NCBI GenBank assembly: GCA_015058575.1
Contig: SVBZ01000003.1
Coordinates: forward strand, 1 to 64,000
DNA from: Pseudoselenomonas ruminantium
GTDB taxonomy: Bacteria; Bacillota; Negativicutes; Selenomonadales; Selenomonadaceae
DNA length: 64,000 nucleotides
Direction: 5' to 3'
Positions 28,083 through 35,789 of this stretch are shown here, piece after piece. The notes under the pieces are model-generated. The model did no database searches and was not told the origin of the DNA. It saw nothing but the letters and a program-made list of their open reading frames with translations. The translations under genes and the position numbers were made by a program. Each line of letters starts with the position of its first letter. The stretch's first letter is position 1.

Positions 28083-28352
28083 TTATTTCTGATAGATTTC
28101 CCGCCTGTTCCCAACCGTCAAGGCAAGAATTACAAGTTTTTCATCTTGAATATCACAAATCATACGGTAATCCCCTATCCGATACCGCCACAATCCACTT
28201 AAATTCGCGGTCAAGCCTTTGCCATGTACACGGGGATTTTCACAAGCTACCAAATTATTTTCAATCCAAGCCTTTAAGATTCGTTGGGTATATTTATCCA
28301 GCTTCTTGAACTCCTTATCAAAGCGTGCTGTAGTTGCTACTTGATAAGTCAT
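28083..28352 (-). CDS. RelE/ParE-family toxin
   Basis: 89 aa. Matches the type II toxin fold: ARFDKEFKKLDKYTQRILKAW at the N-terminus, NPRVHGKGLTANLSGLWRYRIGDYRMICDI in the middle (the conserved GLWRYRIGDYR core) and NRREIYQK at the end. RelE members cut mRNA on the ribosome. The frame can be extended to 28397 but the ATG at 28352 overlaps the antitoxin stop by 4 bp (ATGA), the normal coupling. Confidence 0.9.
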   Translation of the reverse strand: MTYQVATTARFDKEFKKLDKYTQRILKAWIENNLVACENPRVHGKGLTANLSGLWRYRIGDYRMICDIQDEKLVILALTVGNRREIYQK

Positions 28353-28570
28353 ACATCCAGTTCCTTCCACAATTCCCCGATGGGATGACTCTTGCATCCA
28401 TCTGACACATACTCATCATAAGCCTCTTTTGCCACAGTTACGTCATATTCATCCTGTATTTTCTCAAACAGCGCTCGCTTAAAAGCTTCCCCTAAAGAAA
28501 TTGCCTGTAATTTAGCATAACTTTCTGCCAACATACGTTCTTCATCAGTCAATCGAATAGAAAATGCCAT
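28349..28570 (-). CDS. RelB/DUF6290-type antitoxin
   Basis: 73 aa, first gene of the pair. The N-terminus (AFSIRLTDEERMLAESYAK) is a ribbon-helix-helix DNA-binding domain; the C-terminal half (VAKEAYDEYVSDG ... GELWKELDV) is the toxin-binding tail. The ATG at 28570 has AAGGGG 8 nt upstream; an ATG at 28576 is only 2 nt from that site. Confidence 0.88.
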   Translation of the reverse strand: MAFSIRLTDEERMLAESYAKLQAISLGEAFKRALFEKIQDEYDVTVAKEAYDEYVSDGCKSHPIGELWKELDV

Positions 28571-28585
28571 GATCATCGCCCCTTT

Positions 28586-28620
28586 AGTACATTGTACTAT
28601 GTAGAAAAAACAACGTCAAC
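28586..28620 (-). promoter_or_regulatory. Promoter with overlapping operator of the RelBE-like pair
   Basis: TTGACG (28615-28620), 17-bp spacer, TACAAT (28592-28597). The -10 box sits inside a palindrome TAGTACA-T-TGTACTA (28586-28600). A ribbon-helix-helix antitoxin binding here would block RNA polymerase, giving the usual autoregulation. Confidence 0.8.
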
Positions 28621-28630
28621 ATTTTGCGTA

Positions 28631-29743
28631 TTACAATTCACCACTGACAACTTCGCTTTTTACTGCCGCCAATGCCGTCTCAATGACTTTATCCATATCA
28701 TAATACTTATACATTGCCAGCCTGCCACCGAGAATCAGATTATCTTCCTTCGCCGCCAGTTCTGCATACTTTGCATAAAGCTGCTGATTCCGCTCATCAT
28801 TGACCGGATAATAGGCTTCCTCGCCGGGCTTCCATTCCTGCGGATATTCGCGCGTCACATAGGTCACCGACTGCGTGCCGAATTCAAAATGCTTGTGTTC
28901 GATGATGCGCGTATACGGTACCTCGGCCGCCGTATAGTTCATAACCGCCACGCCCTGGTAATTTTCCTGCGCCAGTCGCTCTGTCTCAAATTTCAAGCCA
29001 CGATACTCCAGCCGCCCAAGCTTATAGGCAAAATACTCATCAAGAGCCCCAGTATAGACCACCTTGCGCGCTGCTCCCTCATACTCCGCCTGGGACGCAT
29101 TATAATCGACACCTGTTTTTACCTCGATGCCTTCCAATAAGCCATCGATAATCTTATTATAGCCGCCAATAGGGATACCCTGATAGAGCGCATTGAAATA
29201 GTTGTTATCATACGTATAGCGCACGGGAAGCCGTTTGATGATAAACGCCGGCAGTTCCGTACACTTGCGCCCCCACTGCTTTTCCGTATAGCCCTTGATG
29301 AGCCTCTCATAGATATCACGGCCTACAAGCGAAATCGCCTGCTCCTCAAGATTCTGCGGCTCGCCTTTTATCTCTGCCCGCTGTGCGGCAATCTTCTCTG
29401 CCGCTTCCTGCGGAGTCACTACACCCCACATCGCATGAAACGTATTCATATTGAACGGCAGATTGTAAAGCTCCCCACGGAAATTGGCCACCGGCGAATT
29501 CACATACTGATTGAAGTCCGCAAACTGGTTCACATACTGCCAGACCTCTTTGTTATTCGTGTGGAAGATATGCGCGCCATACACATGAACATTGATGCCA
29601 TCGCGCTCCTCACAACGGATATTGCCGCCCACAGCCTCACGCTTCTCTAGCACCAGGCACTTCTTGCCCCGCTTCGTCATCTCATGCGCAAATACTGCGC
29701 CAAACAGGCCCGAGCCTACAATCAAATAATCGTATTTTACCAC
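28631..29743 (-). CDS. glf: UDP-galactopyranose mutase
   Basis: FAD enzyme that converts UDP-galactopyranose to UDP-galactofuranose, 370 aa. It has the N-terminal FAD site (YLIVGSGLFGAVFAHEM), the motif GGNIRCEERDGINVHVYGAHIFHT, and the substrate region (GYTEKQWGRKCTELPAFIIKRLPVR). Start is GTG with AAGGATT upstream. Its presence predicts Galf in the surface glycan. The neighbours are a toxin-antitoxin pair and the second GT41 gene. Confidence 0.96.
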   Translation of the reverse strand: MVKYDYLIVGSGLFGAVFAHEMTKRGKKCLVLEKREAVGGNIRCEERDGINVHVYGAHIFHTNNKEVWQYVNQFADFNQYVNSPVANFRGELYNLPFNMNTFHAMWGVVTPQEAAEKIAAQRAEIKGEPQNLEEQAISLVGRDIYERLIKGYTEKQWGRKCTELPAFIIKRLPVRYTYDNNYFNALYQGIPIGGYNKIIDGLLEGIEVKTGVDYNASQAEYEGAARKVVYTGALDEYFAYKLGRLEYRGLKFETERLAQENYQGVAVMNYTAAEVPYTRIIEHKHFEFGTQSVTYVTREYPQEWKPGEEAYYPVNDERNQQLYAKYAELAAKEDNLILGGRLAMYKYYDMDKVIETALAAVKSEVVSGEL

Positions 29744-29760
29744 AATCCTTTACTCCTCTG

Positions 29761-31344
29761 CTAAACTTTCTTACCATCCTCAAAGGCCTGCTGATACAAA
29801 TCCTCCATTTCCCGCATGTACGCAGCGCCATCCATAAGCGGCGAAGCCTGCATCATACGGCGCAGATTCGCACGCAGCAAAGATAGCAATTCCAAATCCC
29901 CTGCAATCTTCACAGCAATATCAACATATCCTTCCGCATCCTCAGCCACCAGTTCCTGCAAGCCCAAGTTTGCTAGGAAACTATAGCCGAATCTTGCCCC
30001 ATGGCGATTGCCCTTGAGCGTCACCACTGGTACGCCCATATACAGAGCCTCACAAGTCGTAAGACCGCCTGGATACGGACTGGTATCCAGTGCAATGTCC
30101 ATATCGTTATATTGTTCGAGATAATCCTTCGATAATCCTCTAAACTCGATGCGCTCCATCGGCATCCCGAGCCGCTCAAAACGCTGCCGTGTATAGGAAA
30201 TTCCCTCCTCAATCCCCAGAAGCGAGTGTTTGAGCAGCAAACGCGAATCTGGCACACGCTGCAGGATTTCCTTCCAAACCAATAGCATGCCATCATTGAC
30301 CTTCGCAAAATTATTAAAGCAGCCAAACGTCACATAGCCCTTTGCCAGACACGGCGCCTGCCCCACCGATGGGAATGCTGAAAACGGCTGATAACAAAAA
30401 TGGCTCTGCGGCAGACGCAGTAATTTTTCCGTAAAATAAGGCGAGTGTTCCTCCGGCGAACAGTAACGATCAGACAGAAATCCCTGCATTTCCTGCATCC
30501 CAGTGCTATTGAAATAACCAATCCCGGAAATTTGTACCAGCGCCGGCCGATACGCAAACACCGGCAAAGCATTCTCTGCCGAATGCCCCGCCAAGTCGAT
30601 CAGAATATCGATTTCATCGGCGCGTATCTGTTGCGCCATTTCCACCCACGAACAGTCGGAAACATCCCGCCAGGTATCGCATCCCTGCTGCAAAACAGCC
30701 GTCACATTATCAGGCTGCCGCACCAGCGAATACCCACAAACACGAAAACGATTCCTGTCATATTGACAAAACAGCGGCCGCACGAACTGTGCCACCGCAT
30801 GCTCCCGTAAATCAGCCGAAAGATACCCCACACGTATCTTCTCATGCTGCCAGTCCGGTGCTGGATATGGCTCTATCGCTAAATCCGCTAAGAGCCTCCG
30901 ATACAGCGCATAAAGCGACTGCATATATTCCGCAGTAACGCCATCGATGGCATTGGCCGAAAAAAGCGCATTGCTGCACTCCACAAGCTTCTGCTCCTTA
31001 TCCGGCTCCAGTTCCACAGATTTTTTGAAAGCCTCCACCGACAGCTCACTTTCCCCCAGCCGCCGTAGCACCGAACCCAACATGCTCCAAGCATCCGCCA
31101 AAAGCTTTGCCTCGCCCGAATCAGCAAACCGCTCGAATAATTCCTCGAGCACCCTGACCTCTGACACATACTTCTGCTGGTCGCGCAGGATATACGCCAT
31201 CAAAAGCATCCCGCGCAGCGACTTCATGCCACTCCGCTGCCAAAACCTCCGCAGCACCTGCTCAGCCTCCACCAACTGCTTTTGCTTCCATAGGCTGAAC
31301 GCATTCTGATAAGCCTCAATTATCCGCTGACGTCCATTTTCCAT
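29761..31344 (-). CDS. Second SPINDLY/OGT-like GT41 glycosyltransferase
   Basis: 527 aa paralogue of the GT41 at 24575. The N-terminal region (residues 1-160) is helical and TPR-like, with ESELSVEAFKKSVELEPDKE resembling one TPR. The catalytic region runs from IRVGYLSADLREHAVAQF through IDILIDLAGHSAENALPVFAYRPALVQISGIGYFNSTG, CFNNFAKVNDG and DIALDTSPYPGGLTTCEALYMGVPVVT. Two GT41 enzymes in one locus suggests sequential or separate protein acceptors. Confidence 0.9.
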   Translation of the reverse strand: MENGRQRIIEAYQNAFSLWKQKQLVEAEQVLRRFWQRSGMKSLRGMLLMAYILRDQQKYVSEVRVLEELFERFADSGEAKLLADAWSMLGSVLRRLGESELSVEAFKKSVELEPDKEQKLVECSNALFSANAIDGVTAEYMQSLYALYRRLLADLAIEPYPAPDWQHEKIRVGYLSADLREHAVAQFVRPLFCQYDRNRFRVCGYSLVRQPDNVTAVLQQGCDTWRDVSDCSWVEMAQQIRADEIDILIDLAGHSAENALPVFAYRPALVQISGIGYFNSTGMQEMQGFLSDRYCSPEEHSPYFTEKLLRLPQSHFCYQPFSAFPSVGQAPCLAKGYVTFGCFNNFAKVNDGMLLVWKEILQRVPDSRLLLKHSLLGIEEGISYTRQRFERLGMPMERIEFRGLSKDYLEQYNDMDIALDTSPYPGGLTTCEALYMGVPVVTLKGNRHGARFGYSFLANLGLQELVAEDAEGYVDIAVKIAGDLELLSLLRANLRRMMQASPLMDGAAYMREMEDLYQQAFEDGKKV

Positions 31345-31360
31345 ATCCCAACCACCTTAA

Positions 31361-32230
31361 CTATACCGCCTCTACTTGACTAGACAACGCCTTAAAAAAA
31401 TCTGCTCCCCAAAGCTGCAATTTTTCTTCTGTTTTGATAAAGCTTCTCACATCCTGCTTTGCCTGCTCATAGTCGATAGACTCAAACCTCTCCATCAGCA
31501 TATTCCTCACATCCTGAATGGTCAAAGCTTCTTCCCTAGTCCAATGCCCAGTCTGCTCCAAGCGTTTTTGCAAATGAAACAGGTTAACCTTTGTCCTATT
31601 CGTAATATACCAGACAAAGTCATAGATGTCGCGCCCCTTTACCCTGTTCCACCAATTTCGGCAAAGCACTGCATGCAATTTCCCCGCAAATAAAGATGGT
31701 TCATCATACAAACGGACCATATAAGGAACAGGACGCAGACCGTATTTAATATCATACGCAGCTCCCACAGGCGGATTCGTATCGATCTCCATCTTTATTT
31801 TTATTACTTCATGCGGTGCAATTCCTGGAAAGCCACGTTCCTCTTTGTCCCATATCGTAAGCAATTGAATTATGGTCTCGCCTTTGATAAAAGCAGACTG
31901 CACATCAGTTTGATTAGCCTTGATTTTTGGGGACACCGACATTTCTAAGCCATGACTTGCCAACGCCTCCTCCACATAGGAAAAATATGCATCCAAGGAA
32001 AAATCCGCATTAGGTTCAGCTAGAGAAAAGTCCATATCTTCAGAAAAACGGTCTAACCCGTAAAAGATTCGCAGTGACGTCCCACCATAAAAAGCTGCCT
32101 TTTGAAAAAAATCACTGCGACTCAAGCCATATAACGCTATCTCTTGGACAATTTCCTTCAACGCATTCCTATAGTCATCAGCCGTCTTTGGCTCATAGAA
32201 CTTCATATAGTCATTCAATAACGTATCCAC
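31361..32230 (-). CDS. abiEii: AbiEii-type nucleotidyltransferase toxin
   Basis: 289 aa, toxin of a type IV toxin-antitoxin/abortive infection system. The nucleotidyltransferase signature is GGTSLRIFYGLDRFSEDMDFSL (G-G-T/S...R..EDxD); further conserved stretches are IKMEIDTNPP and LFAGKLHAVLCRNWWNRVKGRDIYDF. AbiEii proteins use GTP or other NTPs to block growth. Start is GTG at 32230, 4 bp after the antitoxin stop. It sits between two surface-glycan gene groups. Confidence 0.9.
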   Translation of the reverse strand: MDTLLNDYMKFYEPKTADDYRNALKEIVQEIALYGLSRSDFFQKAAFYGGTSLRIFYGLDRFSEDMDFSLAEPNADFSLDAYFSYVEEALASHGLEMSVSPKIKANQTDVQSAFIKGETIIQLLTIWDKEERGFPGIAPHEVIKIKMEIDTNPPVGAAYDIKYGLRPVPYMVRLYDEPSLFAGKLHAVLCRNWWNRVKGRDIYDFVWYITNRTKVNLFHLQKRLEQTGHWTREEALTIQDVRNMLMERFESIDYEQAKQDVRSFIKTEEKLQLWGADFFKALSSQVEAV

Positions 32231-32234
32231 AAGT

Positions 32235-32819
32235 TCACCGCCCCTTATTCAAGAATTCTCCTAACAAATTCAGGTTGCGTCGTCTATAACGTGGCACTAG
32301 CTGCTGCAGCTCTTGCCGATTCAACTGCGCAAATGCTTCTTCATCGATGCGTAAATCAGCAAACAGCAATTCCACCAACGCCTTTTGACTATATACCGGT
32401 GTCTGAACATACAGCATATCACATAGCGCCTTTTCTGGAGATGCAATGGCATAAAACATATTATTTTCCTGCTCGCACTTAACACCTAGCGGAAAAGCTG
32501 CCGCAGGGATATCACGATACGTAAAAAAACCCAAATCATTTTTATAGGTCTTAGAACGGTTCTTCCGAAAGGTAGCTGAAGTACAAGCGTAAACGCGTTC
32601 CGGAATCAAACCATATCTTGAAAGTGCTGTTTCAAACGAGATATACGACGGCCCATATATCACACCTGCGACTAGATACGAGGAAATATTTTTGGTTGTT
32701 ACATATAATCCTCTTCGCAAACGAAAAAGATTCCCCTCCTGAACCATCCGCTTGATTTTCATATCAGGATTGGCATACCCAGAAAAAGAATCCAATAAAT
32801 CATATGTCGTTCTAATCAT
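32235..32819 (-). CDS. abiEi: AbiEi-type antitoxin
   Basis: 194 aa. An N-terminal winged helix (KIKRMVQEGNLFRLRRGLYVTTK) is followed by the antitoxin domain (YISFETALSRYGLIPERVYACTSAT, ASPEKALCDMLY). The ATG at 32819 has GGAGG 8 nt upstream; the GTG at 32834 is the start of that site itself and is rejected. AbiEi also represses its own promoter. Confidence 0.9.
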   Translation of the reverse strand: MIRTTYDLLDSFSGYANPDMKIKRMVQEGNLFRLRRGLYVTTKNISSYLVAGVIYGPSYISFETALSRYGLIPERVYACTSATFRKNRSKTYKNDLGFFTYRDIPAAAFPLGVKCEQENNMFYAIASPEKALCDMLYVQTPVYSQKALVELLFADLRIDEEAFAQLNRQELQQLVPRYRRRNLNLLGEFLNKGR

Positions 32820-32824
32820 ATCAT

Positions 32825-32871
32825 TTTCCTCCACTAACTATAATTATATGATAGTTAGTGGAGGAAATCAA
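32825..32871 (-). promoter_or_regulatory. Promoter of abiE inside a perfect 17-bp inverted repeat
   Basis: TTGATT (32866-32871), 17-bp spacer, TATAAT (32843-32848). Two perfect 17-bp arms (32825-32841 and 32851-32867) with a 9-bp centre enclose the -10 box. One arm overlaps the -35 box and the other contains the antitoxin ribosome site. This fits known autorepression of abiE by AbiEi at inverted repeats; an mRNA hairpin hiding the ribosome site is also possible only if transcription starts upstream of the distal arm. Confidence 0.85.
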
Positions 32872-32893
32872 GGCAAATAGCAATACTCTATAG

Positions 32894-33844
32894 CTATTTG
32901 CTCGAAACCCGATTGGCAAAATACTGTCCTACCTTATGGATAAACTTCAATGCATCTGCTTTCATTTCATCGGGAAACGCCGTCAAGACTGGCGCCGTCT
33001 CAAAACTCAGTACCCCTTGATAATCAATATTCTTCAAACCGCGGACAAAACCTTCCCAATCAGTCGAAGAGGCATTTTCCCGCGTCCGCGTGAACGTAAA
33101 CGGAATCTGATGCAAATCCAGCCGTCCATCGTTGTCATGGATGTGCAGTACCTTCAGCCGCTGGCCAAGCCGCGTGAGGAAATGCTCGAAATCAAGCCCC
33201 ACCAGGTTCGCATGCCCTGTATCAAAGCAAAATCCCAACACCTCTGCACCATACTGCTCATTGATGCGGTCAATCCGCTCGACAGCCTTATCTACATTAC
33301 AGCACGGTCCTTCCACCATATGCCCATTCAGATTGTCGTATAGGTTCTCGATGCAGATTGTAATCCCCATCTCCTTGGCCATTGGTGCCAAATAGTGGAT
33401 GAACCGCTCTGTCTCCGCCCACTCGGCCGCCTCAGCTCCCAGGAAATACGTGAGCTTGAACCCATGGATTACAATGTAGGGGCAGTCAAAGAACTTGCAA
33501 AGCTGCATGCTCTTGGGCGCCATTTCCTCCCATAAGTAATGATTGAGCGCATCCTCCCCCTGCGGCACATAGGCAGGATATGGCATATGCATCTGCCCGA
33601 TCGTGATTCCCATCTTCTCCGCCGCCTGCTTATGCGGCTGAAAGAACGCCTCCAATTCCGCCATTGACTTGTCAAAGAAATGGCTGTTCTTCATCTTGTA
33701 GATATCCGTATTGCGCATATAGCCATTCAGGCTGAAATCTACATGCGAAAATCCCGCCTCCTTTAAGAGACGGAACCCAAGCTCAGGACATGCATCGTCT
33801 ATTACTTCTTTCGTCTGTACACCAATTCCCTGCACCGCCATCAT
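32894..33844 (-). CDS. Sugar phosphate isomerase/epimerase-like TIM barrel
   Basis: 316 aa in the AP-endonuclease-2/xylose-isomerase-like TIM barrel family. Conserved metal-site stretches: MGITIGQMHMPYP, GITICIENLYD (Glu ligand), LGFCFDTGHANLVG (Asp and His ligands), LKVLHIHDNDGRLDLH (His/Asp) and GVLSFETAP (Glu). These give a complete metal centre, so it should be an active isomerase or epimerase. The ATG at 33844 overlaps the stop of the preceding gene by 4 bp (ATGA). It is probably paralogous to that gene and may make an unusual sugar for the locus. Confidence 0.85.
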   Translation of the reverse strand: MMAVQGIGVQTKEVIDDACPELGFRLLKEAGFSHVDFSLNGYMRNTDIYKMKNSHFFDKSMAELEAFFQPHKQAAEKMGITIGQMHMPYPAYVPQGEDALNHYLWEEMAPKSMQLCKFFDCPYIVIHGFKLTYFLGAEAAEWAETERFIHYLAPMAKEMGITICIENLYDNLNGHMVEGPCCNVDKAVERIDRINEQYGAEVLGFCFDTGHANLVGLDFEHFLTRLGQRLKVLHIHDNDGRLDLHQIPFTFTRTRENASSTDWEGFVRGLKNIDYQGVLSFETAPVLTAFPDEMKADALKFIHKVGQYFANRVSSK

Positions 33845-35085
33845 TTCACCTGCTCTTTCCATGCATCCGACTCCAGCCGCTCGAAATGAAACGATGGCAT
33901 GAATTCATCATTGAACCGCTCAATTGGATTCTTTACGCCCATGTCGCGCAGCTGCTGCTCGATTTCTTCATAATATACATTACAGATAAATATCGCACAA
34001 TCCTCCGGCAAGCTGCGTAAATCCTCCGGCGCATGCACCGAAAGTCCACAGAACTCTGTCCCCCAGACCTGCGGATTATTATCACAAGTATAAAGCGGCG
34101 GAAATTCCTCGCCATAGCATTTCATATAAGCCCGGCACATATTCCCTGCACCAAACAATACCCGACTGGAATAACGCCGCAAACATTCCTCCATCTGCAC
34201 CTGCCAAGTCAGATACTCTGCCACCTTATGCGCAAAGGATAGCATCGCAGGGCGCAGCAGTCCTGACAAAGCTGTAAGCGTCGTCCGGAAGTCCAGTACC
34301 GCAGCCCCAGAGAAATCTACCGCCCGCAAACCACGGATAAGATTTAGCCAATCCATGCGCGAACCGCCGCCATGCGCCGACGAAAACGGCAGCAGCGAAT
34401 CGTCATGGATACCATCGTTTTCCCGCAGGATAACCGCCTGCAAGCGTGCGCCTAAAGCAGTCACGAAATCATACATATTGATTCCTATGAGGTTACACAC
34501 ACCCGCATCAAGACAAAAGCCCAACACCTCTGCCCCTAACGCCGCATTGATTTCATCAACGAATGCCATTGCCTGCGCTGGCTCACCACAGAACCCACGC
34601 ACCAAATGACCGTTTATATTCCTATAACTATTCATAACGAGCAAGCGGACTTTTGCCGATTGTGCCATTCGCCCCAGTCGCAGAAAGTATTCACGGTTCT
34701 TCGCAAAATTCTCTGCATAACTACCACCAGCCAGGCCACGCACCACTAGCATGTCAATACTATACTGAGCAGTCTTTTGGATACAAATCTCTGCCAGTCT
34801 TATCTCAAGTTCTTCCGAATCCGGAATCTTCTGCTCGGACTCAAAATGCGGAGCAAAAGCCAAGCCGAGTAACACTCCCTGTCGCTTGGCCTCCTCGACA
34901 TACCGATCCGCCCACTCCTGCCAATGAGCCTCAGCCTCAGCCCGCCGTTTTTTCCCAGCAAAACCACCAGCAAACAGCCCAAAATCCAGCACCGTCTCAG
35001 AAAAGCCTCTCTGAGCAAGCTTTTCCAACCCGCCACGTGGTCGCCTATGCTCAACAATCCCCACAGGAGAACAAACTATTCTCAT
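33841..35085 (-). CDS. Isomerase-like TIM barrel fused to a C-terminal Rossmann module
   Basis: 414 aa. The first 300 residues are a TIM barrel related to the next gene (MNSYRNINGHLVRGFCGEP, VLGFCLDAGVCNLIG, AVILRENDGIHDD), but metal ligands differ: the motif with Asp-x-Gly-His has become DAGVC, so it may be catalytically altered. From about residue 307 a Rossmann-like module follows (VLFGAGNMCRAYMKCYG, TCDNNPQVWG, VHAPEDL). The same module recurs in many genes to the right. ATG at 35085 has AGGTG 5 nt upstream; a GTG at 35091 is also possible. Confidence 0.78.
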   Translation of the reverse strand: MRIVCSPVGIVEHRRPRGGLEKLAQRGFSETVLDFGLFAGGFAGKKRRAEAEAHWQEWADRYVEEAKRQGVLLGLAFAPHFESEQKIPDSEELEIRLAEICIQKTAQYSIDMLVVRGLAGGSYAENFAKNREYFLRLGRMAQSAKVRLLVMNSYRNINGHLVRGFCGEPAQAMAFVDEINAALGAEVLGFCLDAGVCNLIGINMYDFVTALGARLQAVILRENDGIHDDSLLPFSSAHGGGSRMDWLNLIRGLRAVDFSGAAVLDFRTTLTALSGLLRPAMLSFAHKVAEYLTWQVQMEECLRRYSSRVLFGAGNMCRAYMKCYGEEFPPLYTCDNNPQVWGTEFCGLSVHAPEDLRSLPEDCAIFICNVYYEEIEQQLRDMGVKNPIERFNDEFMPSFHFERLESDAWKEQVK

Positions 35086-35110
35086 ACTCACACCTGCCTA
35101 AAATTATTCT

Positions 35111-35144
35111 AAAAAACCGCTGATTTCTCATTTGAAATCAGCGG
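35111..35144 (-). terminator. Terminator of the doc toxin operon
   Basis: Perfect 11-bp stem CCGCTGATTTC/GAAATCAGCGG with a 6-nt loop, then TTTTTT read leftward. The right part of the hairpin lies within the last codons and stop of the toxin gene. Confidence 0.9.
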
Positions 35145-35535
35145 CTATATGGGATTCTATCCATTGCGATAAATCCTGATACGCTATTTTGCCCTCTGCA
35201 ACCCCCAGAATGGCCTCTTCCATTTCGTCTTCAGTGCATTCCAGAAATCTATTATTTGCGAGAAGAAAAGTTTCCATAGCATGAACAGCTACTCGCTTAT
35301 TGCCATCTATAAACGCATGGTTAGTTGCAATACCAAAGCATAGCCTAGCTGCTTTTAAACAAATACCTGGATATAAATCTTCACCACCAAAAGTTTTAAA
35401 CGGCTCGTTGACTGCTGATTCCAATAAGGACATATCCCTAACTCCTTTACTCACGGGTATGTCCGTTTTTTCCAGGTCATCATGAAACTGTAATATATTC
35501 TCTAAAAGCGGCTGTATAAGGAGTTCAATACTCAT
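35128..35535 (-). CDS. doc: Doc/Fic-family death-on-curing toxin
   Basis: 135 aa. The Fic motif is complete: NHAFIDGNKRVAVHAMETFL (HxFxDGNKR). Doc toxins phosphorylate EF-Tu using this motif. The ATG overlaps the stop of the small upstream antitoxin by 4 bp. A terminator directly behind it insulates the pair from the glycan genes. Confidence 0.92.
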   Translation of the reverse strand: MSIELLIQPLLENILQFHDDLEKTDIPVSKGVRDMSLLESAVNEPFKTFGGEDLYPGICLKAARLCFGIATNHAFIDGNKRVAVHAMETFLLANNRFLECTEDEMEEAILGVAEGKIAYQDLSQWIESHIAADFK

Positions 35536-35702
35536 TTATTTGCCAGCCTTCTATAAAGATTCTCATTCTTCTTCATAACTTGCTGCGACAGTTGCGTCCA
35601 TAATTCTTTTACCTGCGCATTATTCTGAGACGTTAGTACAATCCGTGTCGACTGTGTGCCAAGACTAGCCTTGGTATGTGTCACTACCATTTTTTTATCC
35701 AT
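35532..35702 (-). CDS. 56-aa putative antitoxin of the Doc toxin
   Basis: Small gene directly before doc, overlapping by ATGA. The product is 56 aa (starting MDKKMVVTHTKASLGTQS, ending LYRRLANK) with a strong AAGGAGGTG ribosome site 6 nt before the ATG. It does not show the usual Phd N-terminus. The first 24 residues have alternating hydrophobic residues like a ribbon, and the rest is helical (NAQVKELWTQLSQQVMKKNE). Assignment as antitoxin rests on position and coupling only. Confidence 0.75.
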   Translation of the reverse strand: MDKKMVVTHTKASLGTQSTRIVLTSQNNAQVKELWTQLSQQVMKKNENLYRRLANK

Positions 35703-35752
35703 CGTCAACACCTCCTTGACGACATTATAACATCACCACCTATCAGTTTCAA
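35702..35752 (-). promoter_or_regulatory. Promoter and inverted repeat of the Doc operon
   Basis: TTGAAA (35747-35752), 17-bp spacer, TATAAT (35724-35729). Just downstream, TCGTCAA-N7-TTGACGA (35702-35722) encloses the ribosome site AGGAGG. It could be a protein operator or an mRNA hairpin that hides the site. Confidence 0.75.
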
Positions 35753-35789
35753 TATTCGGTTATCAACGTACCATCGACATAAAAATGTA

